Shown: piece after piece, positions 1-7,053 of the stretch
Position numbering within the stretch: position 1 is the first letter of the stretch
Layout of the letters: each line of letters begins with the position of its first letter
The notes under the pieces: generated by a model
What the model saw: the letters and a program-made list of their open reading frames with translations, nothing else
Databases searched by the model: none
What the model was told of the DNA's origin: nothing
Position numbers and translations under genes: made by a program
Assembly (NCBI GenBank): GCA_947462695.1
Contig: CANHQC010000081.1
Coordinates: 1 to 8,061 of the forward strand
Origin: Flavobacteriales bacterium
GTDB taxonomy: Bacteria; Bacteroidota; Bacteroidia; Flavobacteriales_D; Crocinitomicaceae
Reading direction: 5' to 3'
Length of the DNA: 8,061 nt

Positions 1-776
1 CAGTATTAGTAATTATTCTGTTTCTTTTTTTTAAAAGAAAAACACTGTTTTTAAAGTCAAGATATGAGCTTGAACTAAAAAATAAAGAACTTGAAAAAAT
101 GGCTACAGTGGTTCAGTCCCTCGAGCAAGAACGCACAAAAATTTCACGCAATATTCACGATGAGGTTGGAGCAATTCTCACACTGGCTCTACACGGCATG
201 AAGAACATTTTAAACCGAATGAAAAAGGATTCTGAGTTTTACGAAGATGTTTATTTTTCAGTGGATGTACTTGATCAATCTGTCGTTCAACTGCGTAACA
301 TTGTGCACGCAATGGTACCGCATTACTTGATGAAATTTGGATTGCTCAAATCGCTGAAAAGATTAACTGAACAAACGAATAGTTCGCTAGAAGGTGATTG
401 TACTTTAACCGCTAACATCAATGAAAATTTCAAATTGGATGAACAATTGGAAATTCATTTTTATTCAATCACTCTTGAATTAATCAATAACCTTCTAAAA
501 CACGCCAAACCAATGTATGTTCAATTGGAACTTACTACATGTGAGAATTCCCTAGTTCTTTCCATTCAACATGATGGTATAGCCATTAATCAGGAAGATT
601 ATTTCTATTTGCTACAACATACAGATGGAATGGGTTTAGAATCCGTCTCACATCGATTGAGAATTATTTCAGGAGAATTACACTACATGAGAAAGGATCA
701 CGGCGGAAGCATTGAACTCTACGTTCCAATCAAGAAATTTTCTAAAACAAATACATATGTCGAAACTGAAGAATAG
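1..776 (+). CDS. Sensor histidine kinase, HPK7/NarX-like, 5'-truncated by the window edge
   Basis: This is the C-terminal part of a membrane-bound sensor kinase that autophosphorylates on His and passes the phosphate to a partner regulator. The first full codon is at position 3. The frame is open from there, so the internal ATG at 99 is not the true start. The order is a hydrophobic helix (VLVIILFLFF, 3-32), a basic stop-transfer stretch, a charged coiled-coil linker (about 54-130), then an HPK7-type dimerisation helix with the motif ERTKISRNIHDEVGA; the phospho-accepting His codon is 156-158. The ATPase domain follows, with an N box (LELINNLLKHA, about 474-506) and a G2 box (DGMGLESVSHRL, about 624-659). 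The G1 box reads HDGIA where DxGxG is usual, so the adenine-contacting Asp appears replaced by His and the second Gly by Ala. It overlaps the downstream regulator by 20 bases, which suggests translational coupling. The sensory domain lies outside the window, so the signal is unknown. Family assignment is firm. Confidence 0.93.
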   Translation, partial: VLVIILFLFFKRKTLFLKSRYELELKNKELEKMATVVQSLEQERTKISRNIHDEVGAILTLALHGMKNILNRMKKDSEFYEDVYFSVDVLDQSVVQLRNIVHAMVPHYLMKFGLLKSLKRLTEQTNSSLEGDCTLTANINENFKLDEQLEIHFYSITLELINNLLKHAKPMYVQLELTTCENSLVLSIQHDGIAINQEDYFYLLQHTDGMGLESVSHRLRIISGELHYMRKDHGGSIELYVPIKKFSKTNTYVETEE

Positions 777-1542
777 AAGAACACTTGATACGATTCGTGT
801 GGCCGTTGCTGAAGACCATTCTTTAGTGAGACAAGCAATTGTCATGGCACTAAAAAAAGAAGCGCAAATTGTTGTTCCATTTCATGCTGAAAATGGTAAA
901 GAATTGTTGGAAAAATTACCTCATCACGAAATCGACATTGTCCTTCTCGACTTGGATATGCCGGTGATGAACGGAATGGAAACCCTGCGTATTCTGCGCA
1001 AAGACTTCCCAGAAGTTAAAGTAGTCATTCTCTCTATGCACGATGACCCTTGGATTGTATCTGAACTGATCAATGAGGGAATCAGTAGTTATTTGAAAAA
1101 AGGATATTCCTTTGATGAAATGATTGATGCACTCTTCAATGTGAAGTTTAAAGGAAGACATACCACAGATATCATCGAAGAGTCCATGTTTAATACAAAT
1201 GAATTGGAACTAAAAGGTCGCTTACATACTGCTCAGCTAAAATTGAGTGTACGTCAATTGCTGATCCTTAAAATGATTTGTGACGGAAAGAAAAGTGAAG
1301 AAATGGCCGAACGTATGATGCTTTCGAAGAAATCCATTGATGCCTCTCGCGCTGACTTGATGAAACGCATTGAGGCGAAAAATCCGGCAGACCTCGTGCG
1401 TAAGAGTATTTTGATGGGTTTATACAAACCAAGAACGGACGAACAGATAATAAACGAAGAATCCAACGAAAATCTTGAACGCGAAGCTCGCCGTCGATTG
1501 AGATCTGATAAAAAGGAAATCGATAATGATGTTTCTGTTTAA
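757..1542 (+). CDS. Response regulator, NarL/FixJ type (receiver + LuxR HTH)
   Basis: This is a cytoplasmic DNA-binding response regulator of 261 residues, the likely partner of the overlapping kinase. The receiver domain is about residues 13-130, with the acidic pair E19-D20, phospho-acceptor D65 in LLDLDMP, the switch Ser93 in VVILSMHDD and the conserved Lys at 114/115. A LuxR-type helix-turn-helix follows at about 165-225 (LSVRQLLILKMICDG, then SEEMAERMMLSKKSIDASR); it is recognisable but diverged, with Gln for Glu after the conserved Arg and S-I-D-A-S-R for the usual T-V-E-x-H-R. A charged tail of about 35 residues extends beyond the normal end of the fold. I chose the ATG at 757 because it places the receiver about 13 residues in. 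The upstream TTG at 712 is in frame, but would add residues with no family counterpart and deepen the overlap. Target genes are not known from the sequence. Confidence 0.92.
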   Translation: MSKLKNRRTLDTIRVAVAEDHSLVRQAIVMALKKEAQIVVPFHAENGKELLEKLPHHEIDIVLLDLDMPVMNGMETLRILRKDFPEVKVVILSMHDDPWIVSELINEGISSYLKKGYSFDEMIDALFNVKFKGRHTTDIIEESMFNTNELELKGRLHTAQLKLSVRQLLILKMICDGKKSEEMAERMMLSKKSIDASRADLMKRIEAKNPADLVRKSILMGLYKPRTDEQIINEESNENLEREARRRLRSDKKEIDNDVSV

Positions 1543-1551
1543 CACAGAAAC
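1531..1551 (+). terminator. Hairpin over the response-regulator stop codon, possible weak terminator
   Basis: A perfect 8-bp inverted repeat, GTTTCTGT (1531-1538) and ACAGAAAC (1544-1551), with a 5-base loop contains the stop codon of the response regulator. The nearest T run (1575-1581) is 24 bases downstream, so this is not a textbook intrinsic terminator. It could instead act as a 3' mRNA end or processing hairpin. The inverted repeat is directly visible; the function is inferred. Confidence 0.35.
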
Positions 1552-1589
1552 CTACATCAAATGAATTCAGTGCATTTTTTTATAACGAT

Positions 1590-1607
1590 TTTACGAATTA
1601 GCGTAAA
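1590..1607. promoter_or_regulatory. Dyad TTTACG-N6-CGTAAA, candidate operator or hairpin
   Basis: TTTACG (1590-1595) and CGTAAA (1602-1607) are exact reverse complements separated by AATTAG. An 18-base dyad with half-site centres about 12 bases apart suits a dimeric DNA-binding protein. It could equally be a small RNA hairpin downstream of the regulator gene. The symmetry is seen; the role is inferred. Confidence 0.3.
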
Positions 1608-1657
1608 TGAAGTGAGCCTCCTTTTCTTATTTTTCACAACGAAATTATTTGGTACAA

Positions 1658-1692
1658 GTACTAATTTTTTGGAGAACGGTACTAAACTTTTG
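1658..1692 (+). repeat. Near-perfect 14-base direct repeat with 21-base period
   Basis: GTACTAATTTTTTG (1658-1671) and GTACTAAACTTTTG (1679-1692) match at 12 of 14 positions and start 21 bases apart, about two helical turns, so both copies face the same side of the DNA. A third GTAC lies at 1652-1655. Tandem, helically phased sites are typical of cooperative regulator binding, including by NarL-type proteins. In DNA this AT-rich chance similarity cannot be excluded. Confidence 0.3.
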
Positions 1693-1730
1693 ACAAATTA
1701 ATCTAAGTTAAAAAAATACACAATTAACTG

Positions 1731-1746
1731 ATATACAATTGTATAT
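1731..1746. promoter_or_regulatory. Perfect 16-base palindrome ATATACAATTGTATAT, candidate operator
   Basis: The 16 bases equal their own reverse complement with no spacer. After a mismatched position, one further outer pair (T1729-A1748) also matches. The centre lies about 105 bases upstream of the ATG of the secreted beta-helix protein. This is the strongest single operator-like symmetry in the window. The palindrome is directly visible; the binding protein is unknown. Confidence 0.4.
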
Positions 1747-1843
1747 GACAAAAAAACACAAATGTGAAATTTCGTATTTAATTAACTATTCAAAATAGGT
1801 ATCTGCTAAAATCCAATAGTTTTACCTCTTGAAATCATTAAAA

Positions 1844-4800
1844 ATGAAGTATTTAAGAGTTGTTTTATTATTTAGTTTCTTGTGTTGTTTTGTTGGAATT
1901 CGTGCTCAAACCATTGAAGCTGAAACATGTAGCGATGCATATCAGAAAAACGTAGATAGCATTTATACAACACATACAATTGAATCAGGGCAAACAGAAT
2001 ATTGGATTTCTTTTACTGCCGCCTCCTCAAGAGTTAATTTTAACACCAATATAAATGGCTATGCGCCTATCATTGAGAAGGTTCAACTATTTACGGGTTC
2101 GTGTTCAAGTTTACAACAATTAGAGGTTGATTCTCTATTTTCAATAGGACAAAGTATAGAATTTCAATCCAATTTATCCCTTGGACAACAATACTTGATT
2201 CTCATACAAGTAAGCTCAACCGATAGTGGCACTTTGGATGCTAGCTTAACGGTCAAAGAGTTTCACGAAGGCCCACTTGTAATTGTTAATTCAAATGGTG
2301 ACACTACCTATTGTACCTTCGAAATACCCTACCATAGTTTTCGTTGCAAGGATCTAACGATTTGCAGTGGTGACACACTTTGCTTTAGCGCAACAGATAC
2401 CTTAGGGATTTTTACAACAATGGGAGTATTCATCCACGAAGTGTATGGTCAGATAGGAGAAATCAATTATAATTCTGACTCTTCTGAGGCATGCGTCGTA
2501 TTTCCATATTGTGGCAACCAAACAATAATTGTTAAACCGTTTATCTTAGATAATTTTAATTCGCTAGGCTTTTCTGCTAATTTTCCATTCGACAATCAAA
2601 TAAATGCTCAAGGGGACAGTATAGGGGATTACATTAATTATTTAAATGTTAATGTCATTGATTCGGTTCCGCCAGGAACGAATAACGCCTCTGAAGGTGT
2701 CCTTTGTCTTGGATCTACATATACGCTCAATGCATATCCAGGAAGTGTAATAGGCACTGTTTCTGTCAATGATACTGTGAGTTATACAGTAAATTCTTCT
2801 TCTTGGTCATATGAGTTTCCTGCATCTGGGGAGTATATTATAACCTACACAGAAGAAGGTTTGTGCCATCCAGCGACTTATACCGATACTATACTGGTTT
2901 TTGGTCAACCCATTGTTCTTGTTGATTCCAATGCCTGTAATCAATACTATTTTCATTTCATTGCCTGTGAAAGTTATTATCAATTGTTATTCAATATAGA
3001 TGGGGTAAATATTCTGTCATTTAATGACGTAACAGACACTATTTGGACATATGACTTCATAGATATTTCACAACCAGTTGTTTATACAATCAATGGTATC
3101 CAAGTAACCTCACAGCCACCGCAATTAATATACAACACTACTGAGTTCGCATCCAATCTGGTATTTCCAAATTCGCCGCAAACAATTGAAATCAATTCGC
3201 CCTCATTTTTATGTGAAATGGGTTCAGATTCCATTACTATTTCTTCGCCCGATAATTTAAACGGGATTTCGTGGACAACATCACCAAGTCTGACATTTTC
3301 CGGTCAAGGGAGCAATTCCATACAGCCAACTGATTGGCCTGCATTTGGGGAGGATATTCTAGTGCAAGTCACAGGCAAGGATGATTCAGGATGTCCATTT
3401 CTAGGACAAGCGACGATGCAAGCATGCTGTGAAATGACTGAAACCAACACTGAATTTTTTGAGCAAACGTATACATTGACGGGTACACATAGCATGTCCG
3501 GACAGTTGCCAACGGGCTATTACAATGGGCCAACGGATCAAATAATTATTAATCTGCCAATTGCACCTTTGTTGGCGAATCAAACATCTACACCTTATTC
3601 GACAGCAACTATATTTTCAGAATTTCTTGTCGCTCACCCTAGCTTGTTCACAAATGGAAACGTTTTGCAAACCAACGATTGGGTCTTTTTCAATAACGAT
3701 TTTATTGTCGACAAAGACCTCACTATTCTGAATAGTCAATTCATTCGTTTTGCCCCAGCAGCAAGGATTCTACTTAAACCGGGTGTGACACTTCATATCG
3801 ATAATAGCACACTGGCTCCAAAATGCCAAGAAATGTGGGGAGGAATTGTCGTGAGTGACAATACTCAAAATGTTTACATGGATAGTGCATCAGTCATTGG
3901 TGCAACGACTGGACTTCTTTCAGATCTGGGTGGTTATTTTCAAGTTAGGAATAGTCGATTTATTGACAATTACATTGGCATACAAATACAAAGTAATTCG
4001 GAGACAATAACGAATAGCACAATAACAAGTACATATTTCGGAGATGTTATGGGTAGACCACTTCTATCGCCATTCAATAGTGAGCAACAACCTAGGGTGG
4101 GCGTCATATTAAAGGATGTTTTGTCAATGATAATTGGGTCTGATTCACCCACAGAATCAGGAAACTTATTTCATAACCATTCCAATGGAATTGCCTCTTA
4201 CCATTCATCTTTAAATTCTTACAAGAATAATTTTTACAATATAAAAAATCCAGGAACACCAAGTAATTCCTATTTCCCTTATTTGAGAAGCGGCATATTT
4301 GCTGAAAATCCCAATCAAGGTCAATCCATTAATTACAATAAAACCTTGACTGTTGGGGGAAGTGAAGCCACAAAAAACAATTTTTTAAATTGCGAATTTG
4401 GAATCTCAGCAATTAATTCAATGCATTTGGATGCACAATACAATTACATGAAAAATATTATTTATCGTGGCGTATCGGCTGAAAACAATCCCAAAAAAAT
4501 CATGTTGGTGCGCTACAATGAAATTCATGCTTACAGTCCCTTCCATCCAAAGACCTATGGAATTTATGTAAAGAATTATGATTATGGAACGGCAAAAATT
4601 CATTATAATACAATCAATAGTTCCACGAGTTCTGTTATTAATCGGTTTCAGACCGGAATTTATGTTTCTGAGGTATTTCAGACCATTCCACAAACTACCT
4701 ATGTAGAAGGAAATACTGTGAACAATTGTTTATGGGGGATTTGGATGATTAACATAAAACAAGGGAAAATACTGAATAATACGGTGAATATGAGGTTTAG

Positions 4801-6109
4801 TAATGCTGCTGTGAATTACTACTCAAATAATTTTGTGAAATTGAGAGGTATTTCAGTTCAAAATTCAACGAAAGCTGAAGTATCTCAGAATACTGTGTTA
4901 CGTACTCTAGGTTTGGCAAACGGAGTGAATGTGAATTATCTTCAGGCAATTCACGTTGAAACATCACCTGGAATTTTTGTTTGGGAAAATTGGATGTATC
5001 ATACCGCTGTTGGGCTCCATGCATTGGGAAATTCATTTGGTTCGCGAATAGAATGTAACCATATGTACTACAATAGAAATGGTTTTTATTTGGACAGCGC
5101 AATCTTATCCGATCAAGGATCACCAGCAATTATTCCTTTACAAGGATATGACGCTCATAATTACTGGCACTATACACTTGAAGAACACACAAAAGGAAGT
5201 GGTGGCTTGACAAAATATTATCATTCAAACAATTCTATTTTATTTTCAGTTCCATTTACTTCGACAAATAACACCCCTTTTTGGCAAGATATTGTTTTGA
5301 ATTCAACCAGTCCAAAAAATGGTTGCATACAAAATAAAGACACCATTCCTATTTTCACACCGGAGCAATTGAGAGAGAGAGAGCTTGGCTCAATCGTCGA
5401 TAACAGCGTTGATTATGATAGTTTAAGCTTGGAACAAAAGCACTATTTGGAAATAGCGTGTTACTCACGCTTGAAATCTGATACATCACTTCTTTACATG
5501 AACGTTCCGAGTGATAGTCTATATGTCAATTATTTGGAAGATCAGGAAATGTTGAACTCACCTAACAAGATTTTACATGATTGCCAGCAAGATATATCTG
5601 ACAACGATTATGAGTTAGCTTTTGCGAAAAATAGTCTTTTACCCAATGAATATCCCGTTTATTACACAAACAAGCAAGTACAAGAACTCTGGTTGCAACG
5701 AAAACTAGACACTATGGATTTAAGCGGCATGGACACCTCATTTTTAATGGATATTGCCTGCCTCGACCCTATTGTTTTTGGCTCAGGGGTATATCAAGCA
5801 CGTGCAATACTCGATTGGAATGGAGAGTGTGAATTCTTAGGAAAAACAACAACTAGTATTGCCTCGAATTTTGAAGACAGGAATATGAAGATTCAGCTGT
5901 ATCCAAATCCGAGCAATGGAACAGTATATATTGAGGGAGGTGAAAAGTTAGTTAAAGTGCTTGTATATAACCTCAATGGTGTTTTGTTACATACGATTAA
6001 CTGCAATTCCCAATTTGAAATTAAACTGGATGAGTCTTCTGGTCTATATTTATTTTCTTTATATTTACTAGACGGAACAATAGAAAATCATAAAGTTATT
6101 ATTCAATAG
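1844..6109 (+). CDS. Secreted beta-helix protein with T9SS type A sorting domain
   Basis: This is a 1421-residue protein expected to cross the inner membrane by Sec and the outer membrane by the type IX system, ending on the surface or outside the cell. The ATG at 1844 is preferred over the in-frame TTG at 1829 because it begins directly with a signal peptide (MKYLRVVLLFSF..., likely cleaved after IRA, residue 21) and has an A-rich leader. A beta-rich domain resembling bacterial pre-peptidase (PPC) folds spans about 27-141. Cys-containing Ig/PKD-like segments follow to about 530. A right-handed parallel beta-helix spans about 611-1088, with recurrent N-x-x, GI-x-V and N-T-V turns and a CQEMWGGI motif at 661-668. 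A mostly polar, partly helical stretch leads to the sorting domain at 1348-1421 (LYPNPSNG, VYNLNG, SGLYLFSL, final KVIIQ). No catalytic motif is evident. An adhesin or a polysaccharide-binding or -degrading role is possible but unproven. A gap of 49 bases to the next secreted-protein gene suggests cotranscription. Confidence 0.9.
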   Translation: MKYLRVVLLFSFLCCFVGIRAQTIEAETCSDAYQKNVDSIYTTHTIESGQTEYWISFTAASSRVNFNTNINGYAPIIEKVQLFTGSCSSLQQLEVDSLFSIGQSIEFQSNLSLGQQYLILIQVSSTDSGTLDASLTVKEFHEGPLVIVNSNGDTTYCTFEIPYHSFRCKDLTICSGDTLCFSATDTLGIFTTMGVFIHEVYGQIGEINYNSDSSEACVVFPYCGNQTIIVKPFILDNFNSLGFSANFPFDNQINAQGDSIGDYINYLNVNVIDSVPPGTNNASEGVLCLGSTYTLNAYPGSVIGTVSVNDTVSYTVNSSSWSYEFPASGEYIITYTEEGLCHPATYTDTILVFGQPIVLVDSNACNQYYFHFIACESYYQLLFNIDGVNILSFNDVTDTIWTYDFIDISQPVVYTINGIQVTSQPPQLIYNTTEFASNLVFPNSPQTIEINSPSFLCEMGSDSITISSPDNLNGISWTTSPSLTFSGQGSNSIQPTDWPAFGEDILVQVTGKDDSGCPFLGQATMQACCEMTETNTEFFEQTYTLTGTHSMSGQLPTGYYNGPTDQIIINLPIAPLLANQTSTPYSTATIFSEFLVAHPSLFTNGNVLQTNDWVFFNNDFIVDKDLTILNSQFIRFAPAARILLKPGVTLHIDNSTLAPKCQEMWGGIVVSDNTQNVYMDSASVIGATTGLLSDLGGYFQVRNSRFIDNYIGIQIQSNSETITNSTITSTYFGDVMGRPLLSPFNSEQQPRVGVILKDVLSMIIGSDSPTESGNLFHNHSNGIASYHSSLNSYKNNFYNIKNPGTPSNSYFPYLRSGIFAENPNQGQSINYNKTLTVGGSEATKNNFLNCEFGISAINSMHLDAQYNYMKNIIYRGVSAENNPKKIMLVRYNEIHAYSPFHPKTYGIYVKNYDYGTAKIHYNTINSSTSSVINRFQTGIYVSEVFQTIPQTTYVEGNTVNNCLWGIWMINIKQGKILNNTVNMRFSNAAVNYYSNNFVKLRGISVQNSTKAEVSQNTVLRTLGLANGVNVNYLQAIHVETSPGIFVWENWMYHTAVGLHALGNSFGSRIECNHMYYNRNGFYLDSAILSDQGSPAIIPLQGYDAHNYWHYTLEEHTKGSGGLTKYYHSNNSILFSVPFTSTNNTPFWQDIVLNSTSPKNGCIQNKDTIPIFTPEQLRERELGSIVDNSVDYDSLSLEQKHYLEIACYSRLKSDTSLLYMNVPSDSLYVNYLEDQEMLNSPNKILHDCQQDISDNDYELAFAKNSLLPNEYPVYYTNKQVQELWLQRKLDTMDLSGMDTSFLMDIACLDPIVFGSGVYQARAILDWNGECEFLGKTTTSIASNFEDRNMKIQLYPNPSNGTVYIEGGEKLVKVLVYNLNGVLLHTINCNSQFEIKLDESSGLYLFSLYLLDGTIENHKVIIQ
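5371..5383 (+). repeat. Short GA dinucleotide tract inside the beta-helix gene
   Basis: Six and a half GA units lie in frame and encode part of LRERELGS after the beta-helix domain. Slippage by one unit would shift the frame and remove the C-terminal sorting domain. The tract is short, so frequent phase variation is unlikely. Confidence 0.5.
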
Positions 6110-6158
6110 AAGTGCATTAAAAAAAATGTAATCATCTCTTTAAAATAAAATTTCACTC

Positions 6159-6872
6159 ATGAAAAATTTAAAATTACTTCTCATAGCCATTTCAAATGTA
6201 CTTTCTATAAGCACGTTTTCACAACATGTAGAGTATACAGTGGTTTCAGGTAATTGTGATGCTACGGCAACATTATTTGCTAACAACGTAAACCCTGCAA
6301 CTATTGTTTGGCATGGTATGGGGGTTACCCCTAAACTTACTCCTCAAAATGGGGGGTACTATAGATCAAATCTTTGCAGGGGTGCGTATACTGTAACGTA
6401 TAAAACCTATGATGGCGAACCAATGGCATTGACTTTTTACATAGCGAACGGTGCAGGTGTAAATCCGTGCTATGGAATTAGTGTTGGTTTACACAATGTT
6501 CCTGGTTCACTTTCAGATTGCACGGGTAGCATGTCTGCGGCCCAGTTCTCCTCTCAATGTGGAAATTTTAATGGTAACCCTCCGTTTTCGTATGTGTGGT
6601 CCAATGGAGCTACATCTGATCAGATAACCAATATTTGTCCCGGAAAATACTACGTTGTTCAAACAGATTCACTGGGTTGTGCAGCATCAATGAGTAAAGT
6701 TATTAACGAAGGGCCTGGTTATTACAACGGTGTAGAAGAATTAACAAACAACGAAAAAACAATCGTAAAAATCACAGATATTCTTGGTCGAGAGTGCGAG
6801 ATGGATGCCGGTGAACTTCGGATTGTTCTATACAGAGATGGCTCAATCAGTAAGGTTATTTCACAAGAGTAG
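6159..6872 (+). CDS. Secreted protein with SprB-like repeats and a short PNP-less C-terminal module
   Basis: This 237-residue protein has a signal peptide (MKNLKLLLIAISNVLSISTF, likely cleaved before Q22). A clear SprB-type repeat lies at about 135-181 (NPPFSYVWSNGATSDQITN, then CPGKYYVVQTD and SLGC). This repeat type occurs in large gliding adhesins such as SprB and in many other Bacteroidota surface proteins. A diverged copy at about 30-95 keeps NP...IVWHG, NLCRGAYTV and a YDG turn. The last 40 or so residues (VKITDILGRE..., LYRDGSISKVI) resemble the second half of a T9SS sorting domain, or a recurrent short Bacteroidota tail, but lack the LYPNP segment. Secretion by T9SS is therefore likely but not certain. 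It lies 49 bases after the beta-helix gene on the same strand with no terminator between them, so a shared transcript is probable. The molecular role is unknown. Confidence 0.85.
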   Translation: MKNLKLLLIAISNVLSISTFSQHVEYTVVSGNCDATATLFANNVNPATIVWHGMGVTPKLTPQNGGYYRSNLCRGAYTVTYKTYDGEPMALTFYIANGAGVNPCYGISVGLHNVPGSLSDCTGSMSAAQFSSQCGNFNGNPPFSYVWSNGATSDQITNICPGKYYVVQTDSLGCAASMSKVINEGPGYYNGVEELTNNEKTIVKITDILGRECEMDAGELRIVLYRDGSISKVISQE

Positions 6873-6967
6873 TGATGAACTACCTTATTGTGTGCAATTG
6901 ATGATTGTGATTGTTGAATGAACAACGAGAAGCTATAAGCCGCTGATCCCCTAGAAGATTCGGTTTT

Positions 6968-6990
6968 GACACCGCTTTGGTTGTCTTTTT
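6968..6990 (+). terminator. Candidate intrinsic terminator after the SprB-repeat gene
   Basis: GACACC (6968-6973) pairs with GGTTGTC (6979-6985) with one bulged T, giving a 6-bp stem and a GCTTT loop, followed directly by TTTTT (6986-6990). It lies 96 bases after the stop of the upstream gene and just before the next promoter, where a terminator is expected. A competing pairing, CGGT 6961-6964 with ACCG 6971-6974, weakens the call. Confidence 0.45.
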
Positions 6991-7005
6991 ACCTAACAGA
7001 TGTCA

Positions 7006-7036
7006 TTTATGAAGCGTTGAGTTTCACTTATCTTTG
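7006..7036 (+). promoter_or_regulatory. Bacteroidota-type promoter for the DUF6629 gene
   Basis: TATCTTTG (7029-7036) matches the Bacteroidota -7 consensus TAnnTTTG exactly. TTTA (7006-7009), 19 bases upstream, matches the -33 TTTG in three of four bases at the preferred spacing. Transcription would start a few bases downstream, giving a very short leader before the ATG at 7054. The consensus is established knowledge; use of this site is inferred. Confidence 0.6.
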
Positions 7037-7053
7037 AGCAAACCGCTCTATCT

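Larger units (their letters stand above)
1543..1843 (+). other. Non-coding region between the two-component system and the secreted-protein genes
   Basis: These 301 AT-rich bases hold no convincing gene. They carry a hairpin at the upstream stop codon, a 6-bp dyad with a 6-base spacer (1590-1607), a 12-of-14 direct repeat with 21-base period (1658-1692) and a perfect 16-base palindrome (1731-1746). I found no good TTTG-N19-21-TAnnTTTG promoter. TAGTTTTA at 1817-1824 resembles the -7 element in 7 of 8 positions but lacks a matching TTTG upstream and lies very close to the start codon. The promoter of the secreted-protein genes is probably here but cannot be placed. Confidence 0.6.

Noticed and set aside
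99..101. ATG as the start of the histidine kinase
   Set aside because: The same frame is open upstream to the window edge and encodes a hydrophobic helix plus coiled coil typical of these kinases, so the gene starts outside the window.
712..756. TTG-initiated N-terminal extension of the response regulator
   Set aside because: The added residues fall inside the kinase gene and match nothing in receiver domains; the ATG at 757 gives the usual spacing.
1689..1719. TTTG/TTGACA with a downstream AT-rich box as promoter of the beta-helix gene
   Set aside because: No TAnnTTTG-like element lies at the right spacing; TTGACA is not the Bacteroidota signal.
1829..1843. TTG start for the beta-helix protein
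   Set aside because: The ATG at 1844 begins a normal signal peptide; the extension adds nothing recognisable.
1844..1906. Lipoprotein signal (Cys pair in FLCCF)
   Set aside because: The residues before the Cys do not fit a lipobox, and a standard cleavage site (IRA before Q) follows.
4418..5129. Antisense open frames on the minus strand within the beta-helix gene
   Set aside because: They lie fully inside a strongly supported gene, lack recognisable domains and have compositions typical of antisense shadows.
6873..6967. Small gene or RNA after the SprB-repeat gene
   Set aside because: The only ATG frames stop within a few codons, and only weak 4-5 bp stems are visible.
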